Shown here piece after piece: positions 43,803 to 54,928 of a DNA stretch of 64,000 bases. The notes beneath the pieces were generated by a model. It did not search any database and was not told the origin of the DNA. It was given only the letters and a program-made list of their open reading frames with translations. Position numbers and translations under genes: made by a program. Source of the stretch: Trichosphaerium sp. ATCC 40318 (taxonomy: Eukaryota; Discosea; Flabellinia; Trichosidae); NCBI GenBank assembly GCA_038496445.1, contig JALMLS010000478.1:62001-126000 (forward strand), in the 5' to 3' direction. Every line of letters begins with the position of its first letter. Position 1 is the first letter of the stretch.

Positions 43803-43895
43803 TGTAACAGGTAAAGATGTCACTCCGAACACAATATTTATTATCTAGGCCTTTTACATAGGTTGACTTTTACGTGGAGTAATTTCCCTCTTACA
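43803..43895 (-). repeat. 5' LTR
   Basis: 93 bp, matching 37787-37879. It is followed on the right by the target duplicate TGTC. Confidence 0.88.
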
Positions 43896-45513
43896 TGTCA
43901 CAAATCACCATTGCTCACACCAACAAAACATCGCTGGGTACACCTAACGACCAAATATGTTTGTCCATAACGTCATATAGCTGTTATTGTTTTTAATGGT
44001 GTGGAAACAGTACGCAACCAATTTATTTTGAATCTCATTTAACTGCTTTAATTAGGTTGTAATCAATTCTTGTTTGATTGAGGACAATAATATTATTGAT
44101 GCTCCACTTTTATTCATATTTTCAGGTGAAGCAGAAATATCAAACTCTAGTTTTGTGAGAAACCAAGTGAGCATACCATCTATTGGCAGATGCACGGGTA
44201 CTATCTTACTTTCAATTATGAGTACTAATCCTCTTGGAATAGAGTCTGTGGATTTACTGAGTGTTAGTAGGTTGCTTGTAGATTCTTGTGTGTTTGAGAA
44301 TAATACTTGCATGTACGTTATCTTGTTCTGTTGTATCGTGAAGTATCTTGCCATTTACAATACTCGTTTAGAAGAACAAATTCTTCAGCAATTCTAACTT
44401 CTCCTTCATTTGATGGGTTGGAAAGCAACATTACAATAAGGTCAAGAATATTCTATTTACTGGTGAAGTGCTTACTTTGCGTAGAAATACAATATTTGCT
44501 AGTGATGGTAATTGTGAAACAAATGTATTAGTTACTTGTTTTAATAATCAGAGATAGTAAACACAAATCCAGTATTTTCTTGTCGCTCGATAACAAATAA
44601 TTTCACTTGCAAATGTTACAGTACTACATTCTTTGGAGAGTGTAACACAACTGGTACCAATATTCATACTCAATTTAACACTAACTGATAGTATTTAATA
44701 GTTACATGCAACAACGAGCAGTACTGTGGTAAGACTTTTACAAAGAACAATGGAAAAAAAGACGTAACCTCTTTTAATCTTACATTTTAATTGCTTATAT
44801 TCTAGTAATCCCAACAGTTGAGCCACCAATTGCACCTACAGCTGTAACTCTACCAAATAAAATTGTGTTATCTGGTCCTTTGATAATAGATGGAGATTTG
44901 ATCCACTCAGGAACAGCTACAATTACTCCAGGAGGCTTTCTTGAAGTTGAAGGTAACACGTGATTCAATTTTTGATATTTTATGTTATTGAGTCATCCTT
45001 GATCTCATCAAGTGTAGGATCTATTGTGATACCACCAAACACGATGTTCATCATTGATTTCACTGGTTACAATGATACACTTGTTGATGACACAAGAATA
45101 GAAGTAATGAGAAGTAACAATGGCACAATAACCGGTAATGTTACGTTTGTTCCACCTTCAGAAAAAACGTGTTTAAGTGCATCACTTGATAGGACTCTTT
45201 CATCGTATGTCTATGTCTACTTTTGAGTCATCTAAATGACCCTGATTTTGATTTTAGGATATTTGTAATTGTATCAAGACCTGACACTTGTAGAACAGAA
45301 ACAGTGAACGTTGGTATGGTGTTTGGTATTACTTTCGGTGTTATTGTATTGTTGGTATGTTGTTATCTTGTTTTAACGTCTTCGTAACTTTTGACTTGGT
45401 GATAGGTGGTTATTGGTCTTATTGTCATCTTCTTTGTTACAAAGTTGAGACATGCAATTGTACCATACTCATTACGTAAAATCTCACTAAAAGTTACTTC
45501 TACTGAAAGTTAA

Positions 45514-46069
45514 TTGTAATAAACAATCGATTTAAGGCTCTTTGTTCAATTTAAAGTTCCATTTTATAGTTCAGTTGTAAAGAGCATTTACCTGCACCTA
45601 TGTTCACAAACCATGTCGAAAATCAGGCTTAGTATTAACAAACTAGCGTTATTTGAACGAGAACAAGATTACTTTTTTTCTAATGTTATCTTGCAACAAA
45701 ATTACTAACCGTTTCACCGAGTACTATCTAGCATACCAAATATTAACTGTTTGCCATTGCAAAGTTTTTGTGGTTTGTCTACAAGCCAAAAAAATTCGGT
45801 GTTTGATAAGCTGCAAGCATAATCGTTTTAATAATAACGGAGTTACTCCAATAAGCCTGTTATATGCGGCTTTGAGTTTGAAATCATGTGCTAGTTTTGT
45901 AGTATTCTACTGGCTATTGGTCATGATAAGGGTAATCATTGTGCTCATTATCAGAGTTAGATTAAGAGTGACACTTCAAGTAAGGACATTCACAGGATTT
46001 TATCCAAAACACAAAAGCCGTTTATCCAAAACAGACTCAAATCAAAGGAATTTACGACTGTTACTATTA
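45514..46069. other. Conserved spacer behind copy 4
   Basis: Homologous to the spacers behind copies 2, 3 and 5. No conserved frame. Confidence 0.55.
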
Positions 46070-46128
46070 TACACGTTATATCTTGAGTTATATTGACCCA
46101 TAATACCTTAAAATGGCTTTGATTGAAC
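46070..46128 (+). pseudogene. F-box-like gene remnant
   Basis: About 60 bp (GAGTTATATTGACCCATAAT, then ACCTTAAAATGGCTTTGATT) match the F-box coding start of 53300-53360, with deletions before and after. Confidence 0.6.
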
Positions 46129-46377
46129 TATTTAGATCATGCGTTCTTGTTGATCTACAATACCAGATTGGAGGAGAATACGTCTCACCTAGCTTCGATC
46201 CCCTGGATCACTTAGCCAGAGACCCTTCCATTTATTTTAAATCTTAATCTTCCCTGGTACTGCTGATGTTGTTTTTGACGATGCTACCGTACTTAAACAA
46301 CTACCTCTCACTTATCAAACAGCAGTAAAATACTTATTTTTCTCTTATAGTTATGGTAGTCTTGCTCAGAAGTGATA
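46129..46377 (+). pseudogene. Coding-like fragment of unknown gene
   Basis: Two overlapping frames read protein-like: VLVDLQYQIGGEYVSPSFD, then LDHLARDPSIYF; and, after a shift, FPGTADVVFDDATVLKQLPL then YQTAVKYLFFSYSYGSLAQK. No start codon or splice sites were found. Probably the tail of an old gene, shifted in frame. Family not recognised. Confidence 0.4.
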
Positions 46378-46407
46378 GTTTATTAAACTCATAGTAGTAC
46401 AAAATGT

Positions 46408-48589
46408 TTATACCAAGTCAATGGCAGATCTTGCACGCAATTCAAAGTCCTGTATGACTCCACCTTCTTCGGTGACGTCAACTTGTTGAGAACTACATCT
46501 ATATCCTTCCGCACAAGCAGACACTGTCCATGTACCTTCAGGCAACCAAAGGAAATAAGATCCTAAAATATCCTGAATTAGCAGCCACCACAGACAATGA
46601 ACAGACATTGTTTTTACAATAAAAGTACTCTACCTGTTCTTGAATTTGTCGGTCTCTCCTCATCAAAGAACCACGTGATTTCTTCAAGAATATTAGAAAA
46701 ACATCAACAACTTTTTTGTCGTACCATCAACGTCAAGGAAAGCTTCAAGAGGCTCACCAGTATCGCTGTCAGTAACATGTCCTGAAAGTGGTATTGGGAG
46801 AGTTAGATAGTATAAAGTGCCTGGCCACACCTAGACAATTTGTTTAGAAAGGCAGACGAAATAGAACTCACCCTGAGGACTTCCTCTCTCATGGCATCTG
46901 CTGGTGGTTGAAAGGTTGTTCCTGTTTCGATAAGCGTAGCAAGAGTACCAGAATCATGGTATGCTGTGTGAATATCACCTCCCATTGCAGTAGAAGCTTG
47001 AAAAAAGTAAGAAAGAGAAGTAACTGATTTCCACTGTAAATCGTACATGCAAGAACATATGACATAAACTCTGCGAGTGTATCACCAATTTCTAAGTTAA
47101 CCGTTAGTAAAAACGTCTCTGGAATCTATTGTAACCACGTGCCATCGAACAAGGCCTTTATGCATGTTGGTAGTGGCGTGCCTCCTCCATAGTTAGGTCT
47201 TGTATCTGTAAGGATTATCATGAGCAATTTGGTTTCCAGCCACAAAACGAACCTCTTGAAAAACTGTGCCAATCTATCAACTTTGCAAATCTGCGATCTC
47301 TTTGAAAAGCGAGCATTGTTTGTGTCTCGGCCTCACTTGCTGGGTTTCTTCCTCTGAAAGTATCGGAGAATGGATTGGTAGAACCACCTATTGTGAAACA
47401 CTTTAGCACTTACAAGACGAACAGTTTTATAAGTACCACTTGGGAAATCCCATCCGAATGGGTAGTTACGGTTCAAATCAATACCGAACGCGCCACCACC
47501 ATTATTGCGTCTGTTCTTCCTCCAGAACGCGTTTGTAGTCCACGTGTAATCAAGACCATCTAAAAAATTATTAATTGTCAATTAACATTGTTTTTGTCTG
47601 GATTTTGTTCAAACGCGCCTGGATTCATTGTCCAGATAATATATATCTGGTTCTCTTCCACCAACTCTGTTAGGGTAGTCTCTCCATCCAAATACCCATT
47701 AACCAAGCGCTCAGCGGCATCCAGAGCAAGTTGAGGACTGTTTAACCAGGTTAGCCACGTGGTTTCTAATACATTTTCTGAACTTACGTTATGAGTTCTC
47801 TTGAGTGATGATTAGCTACAAGCAAGATGTTTGGTTGATCTTCGTCCTTAAAAAGAATAAGTTGGTAACAAAACTCAGAAGTTCGTTTAAAAATAAAAAC
47901 CGTACTGCTGTCACGTTTTCTGATATTTTTAGAGCGTAAATAGATTGTCCTTCTACTGTAAATTCAGTATTGTAGATATCAGTTAAATCTTCGAGTTGTG
48001 CGATATCAGGCGCTGTAAAAAAGAGCTGTTAGCAATAGGATACGTTTAAACTATTGAAAGAATTTGTTTTTTGACGTTATTACTCGTCACGTGCCTAACT
48101 CAGCCAAAGCCGTAAATTTATCAAACAAGTCTTGAGGTGTATCGTATCCGAGTGGTGGGTTTTTTAAGCCTTGCATCCTCCTCTCTTGGATTTTATAAAA
48201 CGGTTCACCTTTTAATTGTACGTTAGTTTTTATAACGCCGTACTTGTAGTAATAAGAGTGTGTTGTCAAATAGTGATTAAATTGTGAAATGTCCTGTGTT
48301 TTTTTTTGCTTTTTTTTGAAGTTCAACATTGAACTTTCTAGTACAAGCCGACGCTCGTACCAATTTCCTTGGCAATGATGTTATAGCCCAAAGATTTGAA
48401 TACAGCTTCATCATTATTACATCCAATAACAAGAAGTGTAGAGTCATTTTTAGGGTAGACATCGAACCCACGTTCTTCAAGAGCTGATTTTTTCAGCTTC
48501 CCTTCCAAAACATAACTATTTAGCCATAGATCATCAGAAACCGCCAATGCTATAAAGCAAAGGGTAGATAAGAGTATAAAGAGCTTCAT
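46408..48589 (-). CDS. M14 metallocarboxypeptidase with C-terminal carboxypeptidase-regulatory-like domain
   Basis: Exon 1 (from 48589) has a signal peptide (MKLFILLSTLCFIALAVSDD) and a prodomain-like part (LLVIGCNNDEAVFKSLGYN). Later exons give YGVIKTNVQLKGEPFYKI, YDTPQDLFDKFTALAELG, EFTVEGQSIYALKIS, and QPNILLVANHHSRELI, the zinc ligand motif H-x-x-E (HSRE here, HARE in many). Then IYIIWTMNPGAF, FGIDLNRNYPFGWD (substrate-binding N-R), RFAKLIDWHSF (third zinc ligand His) and LIETGTTFQPP, with the catalytic glutamate. The C-terminus (GHVTDSDTGEPLEAFLDVDG, YFLWLPEGTWTVSACAEGY) is a transthyretin-like beta-sandwich found in M14B enzymes. It cleaves C-terminal residues in the secretory path or outside the cell. 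It ends at TAA 46408-46410. About ten introns; all key residues are present. Confidence 0.85.
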
Positions 48590-50300
48590 ATCGTGTTGGT
48601 TGTTTAAAATTGTCCTTTAAGATCACACAGTTCACCAATCACTGTGGTCAATGAACCCGTTAAAAATATTTTTATTATCCACAAAATAACTAAAAAACTA
48701 AAAAGGGCAATTAGTATTGTGAATGGGGTTGCCGCAAGTGTCGGCCATACACCATTCTATGTAGTTTTAGGTGTTGCTGGAATACCAGACAATGAAAAGG
48801 CAGTATAGACCAGCACTAGGGTAACAAGGCATTAAATTCGGCAGAATTTGAGGAGCGCTATTCTTGGAAGTTTGTATTTTTGTAAGTTATTTTGGCGACA
48901 AAATCACGTTTGATAAATTATAATCACGTGGTACACATTTTTTGAATAGCGTGATAATTTACGACTAAAAGAGCTATTCTCTTAAGCACAGCGTAATGTC
49001 CGAAAACGATTACATAACCTATGCCAATACGCTATGTATGTAGAGATAAAACTACCGGTATTTATTTAGAAGGAATCACAAACTGATACAAAATCTGCTC
49101 CAGAGACCCACCGTAGAAATTATCTCTGTTGCTTTCCAAACGCCAAATATTTGCACTGGTTGCATGAAAGCAACTGAATGTTATTTTAGCCGGACCATTT
49201 CTTGTCAAAGTGTGCGCAGGTTGTATAAAACTGCAAGTAAAGCTAAAAATAAACTGTTTTTTTTGTTTACAGGCATTTTTATCCATACATAAACGCTGGA
49301 AGAGTTGGCTCTTCTGGTTTAGGATATATATAGCAGCACTTGGTTAAGCATTGCAAGCATCTGCATGGGTCCTGTAATTTTCAAAACAAATCGTTGCTCA
49401 ATCGAGCTATGAATGTTCTAAGCGTGGCAAACTACACATTCCGACACTGTCATTTGATTGCTGGCTATTTTTCTTGGTTAAGTGCGCGGTATCTTGCGGT
49501 TGTTTTGTCAAACCTTAGATTTACGTTGTCATTGAATGGCAGCATTTTTGGAAATGGTAAAACAAACGTAAGTGAAAAAAAACCGGCTAGCAATCAAAAT
49601 GACAGTGTCGGAATGTGTAGTTCGACACTGTCTAGGAGCGTAACTAGACCATTCATAGCTTAATTAAGCAATGATTTGTTTTGAAAAATACGGGGTCTCT
49701 GACATCATAACCCAATTAAATAAAAATCCTCATTTTCTGGTTATTGTTGTATGCGGTTTCAGAGATGTCATCTATTCCATTAGCATTAATATGTGATGAT
49801 CATTTCGCTGTTTAAAAGGATTTATGAGGACCTTTGAATCTAATATTGATACATACAATATACCATTCTAATACGCTTGTATACCAGCGCTAGTTATCAC
49901 ATTGTTTGAATTCCAAAATAGTTTGAAAAATGAGTTTTTATAAAAAAGTTGTTTTGACTGTCAGTACTATTCCTCTGTGCAGCATAAACATATCGCAAAA
50001 TGGTTTTGCGCATATGCAATTATATCATTACAGCTATATGTTCTAAGCATCAATTGAAGTGTAAGATGGTTCTGAGGTGAGTAAAAATGTCTCAAAGATT
50101 CTCGAAATCCACAATTATCAAACATCAAAAATTTGGTAATTCTGTAACTTCCTCAAAAGCGATGCTGCCCCGAAACTTAGATTAAATTCAACAATATCTA
50201 ATTTTTCACAAACATACAAATGTCAATAGATATTTAGATATCTAAACATGGATGAGAGCAAAAATATAAGGTAACATTGAGCTTTCGTTAGTTGTCGTCA
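48590..50300. other. Intergenic, with an inverted-repeat element and part of the family upstream block
   Basis: No convincing gene. It contains a 36-bp inverted repeat pair (49430-49622), a TTTAGATATCTAAA palindrome near 50230, and from about 49800 a shortened version of the family upstream block (GGATTTATGAGGACC). Confidence 0.5.
49430..49622. mobile_element. MITE-like inverted-repeat element
   Basis: The left end AACTACACATTCCGACACTG, continuing TCATTTGATTGCTGGC, is repeated inverted at the right end with one inserted T and one substitution. TA dinucleotides sit three bases inside each end. It is about 193 bp with no coding capacity. A partial extra copy of the end (CGACACTGTC) follows at 49623. 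Confidence 0.65.
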
Positions 50301-50450
50301 TCGTTGTAACAAACAATGAGAACAGATCACACTTGATTGGGAAAACATTTTTTAGAAACTGTTTTAGGTCATCAATCACGTGCGTTGAATTCAAAAACTA
50401 TGAATATCATTACCGTTCTAGTTACGAAGCGTAACTATTTACTTTAGAAA
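50301..50450 (+). promoter_or_regulatory. Conserved proximal promoter block, copy 5
   Basis: GAGAACAGATCACACTT at about 50317 and CACGTG at 50377-50382, 69 bp before the start codon. Confidence 0.55.
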
Positions 50451-52763
50451 ATGGATTTGGTCTATTTCTGCGTTGCGTTGTTCGTATTAGTCGCTATGAC
50501 TCATGGTAGAACAGGTACGAGTAGTATTAAAACAAGCCTTTAGTAAAGGCCGTTCAAATAACAGAAATTGTGTTTTAGTCATAACTTCAAGTGAACATGT
50601 TTGTGGCAATGATATTGGTTGTTATCTGCGAGAAGAACCTACAGAGCTTATTCTCAATTCAACAAACTTGACTTTGGGTAACTTTAGTGGCGAAACCGAA
50701 GTTTCAAAAAGCGTTGACATTTATGGTAAGTTGGTGGTTCTCAGTAAAGTTGTAACTAAGCGCGTTTAGGATTGTATAATGTAAATGTCTCTTGCGAAGG
50801 AGAGCGGCTATCCCCACTTTACAACAATATCAGTATCTCGCTGTCAGGATTTACAATTCGAGATTGCCTAGTCAGACTTTACGATTATGCGAATGTTACC
50901 ATGACGTACTTGGAGCAAGGCAACCCTAAAAGCAATGTTAATATTCACTTTAGAAATATGACGTTTACTGGACATGATACAGGCTTAAGGGTTATAGACA
51001 GGTACAACGCTATTGCTATAGATACAGTTGCTTACAACTGAACTATAGTGACGTGTCGCTTAAAAAAGTGACATTTAGAGATGTTTTTATATCATCATTT
51101 GCTGCTTGGAATGTTCTGAGCATTGATTTCACAGAGAGGGCTTATTTACAAGATTGTGTTTTTTCGCATATTGCTTACAATGAACCATATAGAGCAGGTA
51201 CCACAGAAAAATTATATTAACTTTTTAGATAACACCACATAGCACTGATTCGTATTAAAACAGTGACAAGAGTACACAAGCAATTTATTTTGAATCTCAT
51301 AACGTATAATTAGGTTGTAATCAATTCTTGTTTCGTTGAGGACAATACTATTTTTGAGACTACATTTTTAAACATAGTACAAACAGATGAAGCAGAAATA
51401 TCAAACTCTAGTTTTGTGAGAAACAAAGCGAGCATACCATCTGACGGCACATGTAGGGGTACTATCTTACATGTAGTTATGAGTACTAACCATAATTTGG
51501 AATAGAGTATGTGGGTGTACACTCTAGTAGGTTGCTTATAGACTCTTGTGTGTTTGAGAATAATACTTGCATGTACGTTCTCTTGTTTGTTCTATTGTGA
51601 AGTATCTTGCCATTTACAATACTCGTTTAGAAGAACAAATTCTTCAGCAATTCTAACTTCTCCTTCATTTCTCGGGTTGGAAAGCAATATTACAATAAGG
51701 TCAAGAATATTCTATTTACCGGTGAAGTGCTTATCTTTGTGTAGAAATACGAGATTTACTAATGACAGTGGTAATTATAAAGACAACTAAATAGTTTTAA
51801 TCCAAGGTAGAACCAAACATAGTATTTTCCTGTGACTCAAATAATCTCAATTTCACGTGTGAAAAAAACAAATGCTACAGTACTACATTCTTTGGAGAGT
51901 GCAATACAACTGGTAACTATACCAATATTATATTCACACTCAACTTAACAGTATCTGACAATATTTAATAGTTACATGCAACAACGAACATTATTGTGGT
52001 AATACCTTTTACGGTTCAAAAAAGCGTACTATCTAACATAGCAATCTAGTAACTCCCACAGTTGAGCCAACTGTGCCACCGACAACCACACCTACAACTG
52101 CAACCCTACCAAATGGAATCGTGTTATCTGGTCCTTTGATAATAGATGGAGATTTGATCCACTCAGGAACAGCTACAATTACCCCAGGAGGCTTTCTTGA
52201 AGTTGAAGGTAACACGTGATTCAGTTTTTGATATTTATGTTATTGAATCCTTGATCTCATCAAGTGTAGGATCTATTGTGATACCACCAAACGCGACATT
52301 CATCATTGATTTCAGTGGTTACACTGTTGCAATAATTGATGACACGAGAATTGAAGTAATGAGAAGTAATCACGGTTCAATAAGCGGTAGTGTTGCACTT
52401 GTTCAACCAGAAAAGCCATGTTTAAGTGCAATGCTTGACAGGAGTCTTTCATCGTATGTCTATGTCTACTTTTGAGTCATCTAAATGACCCTGATTTTGA
52501 TTTAAGGATATTTGTAATTGCATCAAGACCTGACACTTGTGGCAACAAAACTGAAACAATGAACCTTACTATGGCGCTAGGTATTACTTTTGGTGTTCTT
52601 GTATTGGTATGTTGCTATCTTATTTTTAGCGTGTTCACAACTTTTGACTTGGTGATAGGTGCTCATTGGTATTATTGTTATTTTCTTTGTTCCAAAGTTG
52701 AGACATGCAATTTTGCCGTTCTCACTACGTAAAGCACATAAAATTTCTTCTACTGCAAGTTAA
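50451..52763 (+). CDS. Beta-helix-like type I membrane glycoprotein, family copy 5
   Basis: Signal peptide exon from 50451. Exon 2 has ITSSEHVCGNDIGC and ELILNSTNLTLGN. Exon 3 has ISLSGFTIRDCLVRL and FRNMTFTGHD. Later come AYLQDCVFS, EDNTIFETTFL, EISNSSFV, the stalk (VTPTVEPTVPPTTTPTT), the beta-rich region with SLISSSVGSIVIPPNATF, and the membrane helix and tail (KLRHAILPFSLRKAHKI) to TAA 52761-52763. The Cys module is present but altered. The middle exon has a TAG after NHNLE relative to copy 4. The tail differs from the other copies (LPFSLRKAHKISSTAS), so this copy is the most diverged at the C-terminus. An F-box-like gene follows on the same strand. Confidence 0.65.
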
Positions 52764-53279
52764 TTGTAATAAACAACAAAATGATTTAAGGCTCTTTGTT
52801 CATTCTACATTGCCATTTAATTGCTTGTTTTGTGTCACATCCCTAGTACCATTGGCTCCTACAACAACACCTGATTTGAGGGGACCCTATCTCTTGGCTT
52901 GTTTTAAGGACTGGTTTGTATAGCCATTATCTCTTGGACCTTACAACTAACTGTAACATTGCAAAGATTTTGTGACTTGGCTAAGAGCCAAAAAAATAAT
53001 ACTTGTTTGCCATGCAATCGTTTCCAAAAATTACCGGTTGCTTCAAAAAGCCTATTACTACATTTGGCTTTAAAGTTTAAAATCTCACGTTCTAGTTTCG
53101 TAGCCTTATCCTTGCTATCGGTCATATTAAGGATAAACATTGTGCTCATTGTCAGAGTTAGATTAAGACTGACACTTCAAGCAAGGACATTCAGAGAAAG
53201 GATTTTAACCAAACAAAAGCCGTTTATCCAAAACAGACTCAAATCAAAGGAATTTACGACTATTACTAATTGGAGCATT
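52764..53279. other. Conserved spacer between copy 5 and F-box gene
   Basis: Homologous to 18932-19519 and the spacers behind copies 3 and 4. Open frames here differ from copy to copy. It contains the F-box gene promoter. Confidence 0.55.
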
Positions 53280-53974
53280 ATGTCACTTGATCACGACAGT
53301 CTGATATTAGTTTTCAGTTATTTGGAACCAAAATACCTTAAAATCGCTTCAATTGTCAATAAACATTGGAATACAGTGGCTACAAGCAATGATATGCGTA
53401 AAGTATTAAAATTATGGCCTATTATGCTAAACAAGAGGATAAAGAGTTGGTTTCGCGCTTACGTGCACTATGCTTCTATGTTCTGCCATAAAAATAGCTT
53501 TGATGATATTCACTTCCGAACGACAAGAGACATTGTATTAAAAGATGGAATATCGTCAATTAAACCAACTGAAACTTTCCACATAACTCTTCAACTTGAC
53601 GGAACCTTTGAGTATGAAACATACACGGAAATAAACTGCCGTCGTTCTACAACCACAAGAGGTACGAACAATATCACGTGTTTGTCAATAACATAAATCT
53701 GATCAACAAAAACACAATAGGAACGTGGAGATTGTCAAAAAAAAAGAAGAAATGGGTTGTACGAACACATGAAAATCAAACAAGACAGGACGAGGTGTGG
53801 TTCAACGACAGAGTTTCCAGGCAAACCAAGACGAAAAAAGATCCTTTTAGTAAATGTGATAAGCACGTGATATATACAGCTGTAATAGATACCGACGGAA
53901 CTGTTAAAGGGTTGATAGTACCTTTAAAAAAGAAAGATAAAAACAAAGTTGTAATGAATGCAAGTCACTTCTGA
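53280..53974 (+). CDS. Small F-box-like protein, copy B
   Basis: Exon 1 (53280-53661) and exon 2 (53721-53974), joined across a 59-bp GTACGA..AG intron, give 211 residues. The F-box-like start SLDHDSLILVFSYLEPKYLK differs from copy A by two conservative changes. Variable sites cluster in the middle (MFCHKNSFDDIHF versus NSSDAIHF) and near the end of exon 1 (EINCRRSTTT). The basic block (LSKKKKKWVV) and final strands are nearly unchanged. Both full copies keep the frame and intron, so they are likely under selection, while the copies behind glycoprotein genes 3 and 4 are dead. Confidence 0.68.
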
Positions 53975-54008
53975 CAAGTTTAATAAAACATTCGGCCATT
54001 GAAACACC

Positions 54009-54530
54009 TTGGTTAAGCTAATTGGTTTGAGTAAGGAAATTTTACCAACGTTTCTTGAACCCATCAAACCAACCTCGCATACTAGATTGGGGTCAACAAA
54101 ACGTACTGTACCTCATAGTTCTCCAAGTGATAAAGGCATATGCTCCACCCAAGAGGGTTATTTTGATTTGTGCTTGTACCATTGTTGCTGTTGATGTTCG
54201 TTATAATTAGATATGTGGCTGTCAGAAAACTCAACATCCTAAAACAGGAGATACCAAAAGCTACACTGCTACAACAATTACGATATCATTGAAACTACTC
54301 TCGTTTACAATGACATCTTGACAGACAACTTTGGTCGGGTCAACGAAATACTGAAACACATACTATGGTCAAGGGATGTACTTCACTGTACGTTACTATC
54401 CTTTTTTGCTGTAGGTTAATCTTCATTGCCGCCAATAGAGAAGAAGTTCATGATATGATAAATGGAAGAAACGCAAAAACAGAAAAACTTCAACTATTTC
54501 TTCTTCTCAATTCCGATTCATACTCCTGAA
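54009..54530 (+). CDS. Possible gene or fragment, weak call
   Basis: Three protein-like stretches follow each other: KLIGLSKEILPTFLEPIKPT; then after an AG, RYQKLHCYNNYDIIETTLVY, NDILTDNFGRVNEILKHILW; then after TGTAG, LIFIAANREEVHDMINGRNA ending at a stop near 54527. GT..AG introns could join them. No start codon or domain was recognised. It could be an old gene remnant. Confidence 0.3.
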
Positions 54531-54928
54531 ATGAATCTCGTTCATCCACCTATTCCATGCACTAAAAACTGTTGAATGAAATAAACAAGCAATATATCGT
54601 GATCATTAACTTGGCTTAGAGGTGTAAGGAACCTGTAAAGATCTCAGGTAGATGTTCACACGTACTCTCCAGTTTGCGTTTACGTGTTACTTCACAATCC
54701 ATAGAATGTCAAACTATCACCTGCTATTCCTTTGATTTTATGGAGCTCTATACTTAGATAACAAGTACCTAGTTGTAGCACCAACCTAGAGGTATTGAAA
54801 TGGGATCCTTATTGTTTATCAACAAGGTGACAAGTGAACTATTTATTTATTGCATTTGTCTGCTCATGAACACTGTCGAATGCCCTTTTGTTTCTTTTTG
54901 TTTAATAGTACCATTTGAAAGGTAGTTC
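54531..54928. other. Intergenic, no gene recognised
   Basis: AT-rich; lies between the weak plus-strand frames and the 3' end of the F-box/MORN-like gene. Confidence 0.4.

Larger units (their letters stand above)
37787..43895 (-). mobile_element. Complete Ty3/gypsy LTR retrotransposon
   Basis: 6109 bp, bounded by two 93-bp LTRs and a 4-bp target duplication TGTC (37783-37786 and 43896-43899). It has a primer-binding site next to the 5' LTR, a purine tract next to the 3' LTR, and two long intact overlapping frames (gag, then pol) on the minus strand. The order protease, RT, RNase H, integrase is Ty3/gypsy (Metaviridae-like). LTRs look identical by eye, so the insertion is young and may be active. 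Confidence 0.92.
36868..45513 (+). pseudogene. Beta-helix-like glycoprotein, family copy 4, split by two transposons
   Basis: The start at 36868 opens the usual signal peptide and exon 2, which is interrupted at 37093 by a 249-bp MITE. Exon 3 is intact (MSGFTIRDC, FRNMTFTGRD). The next exon stops after FLQDCVL, where the 6.1 kb Ty3/gypsy element is inserted at 37787. The gene resumes at 43896. The exon at about 44056-44310 reads openly from IEDNNIIDAPLL through EISNSSFV to RLLVDSCVFENN, which no other copy does. Stalk, beta-rich region and tail finish at TAA 45511-45513. Removing both insertions would leave a near-complete gene, so the insertions are recent. Confidence 0.8.

Noticed and set aside
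39146-43814. Several plus-strand open frames of 80-217 codons
   Set aside because: All are opposite gag or pol, which have clear catalytic motifs.
49340-49663. 107-codon frame over the inverted-repeat element
   Set aside because: The frame includes both inverted ends, so it is a by-product of the element.
52959-53279. Upstream extension of the F-box frame into the spacer
   Set aside because: The extension is not open in the other copies; the ATG at 53280 is shared with copy A.
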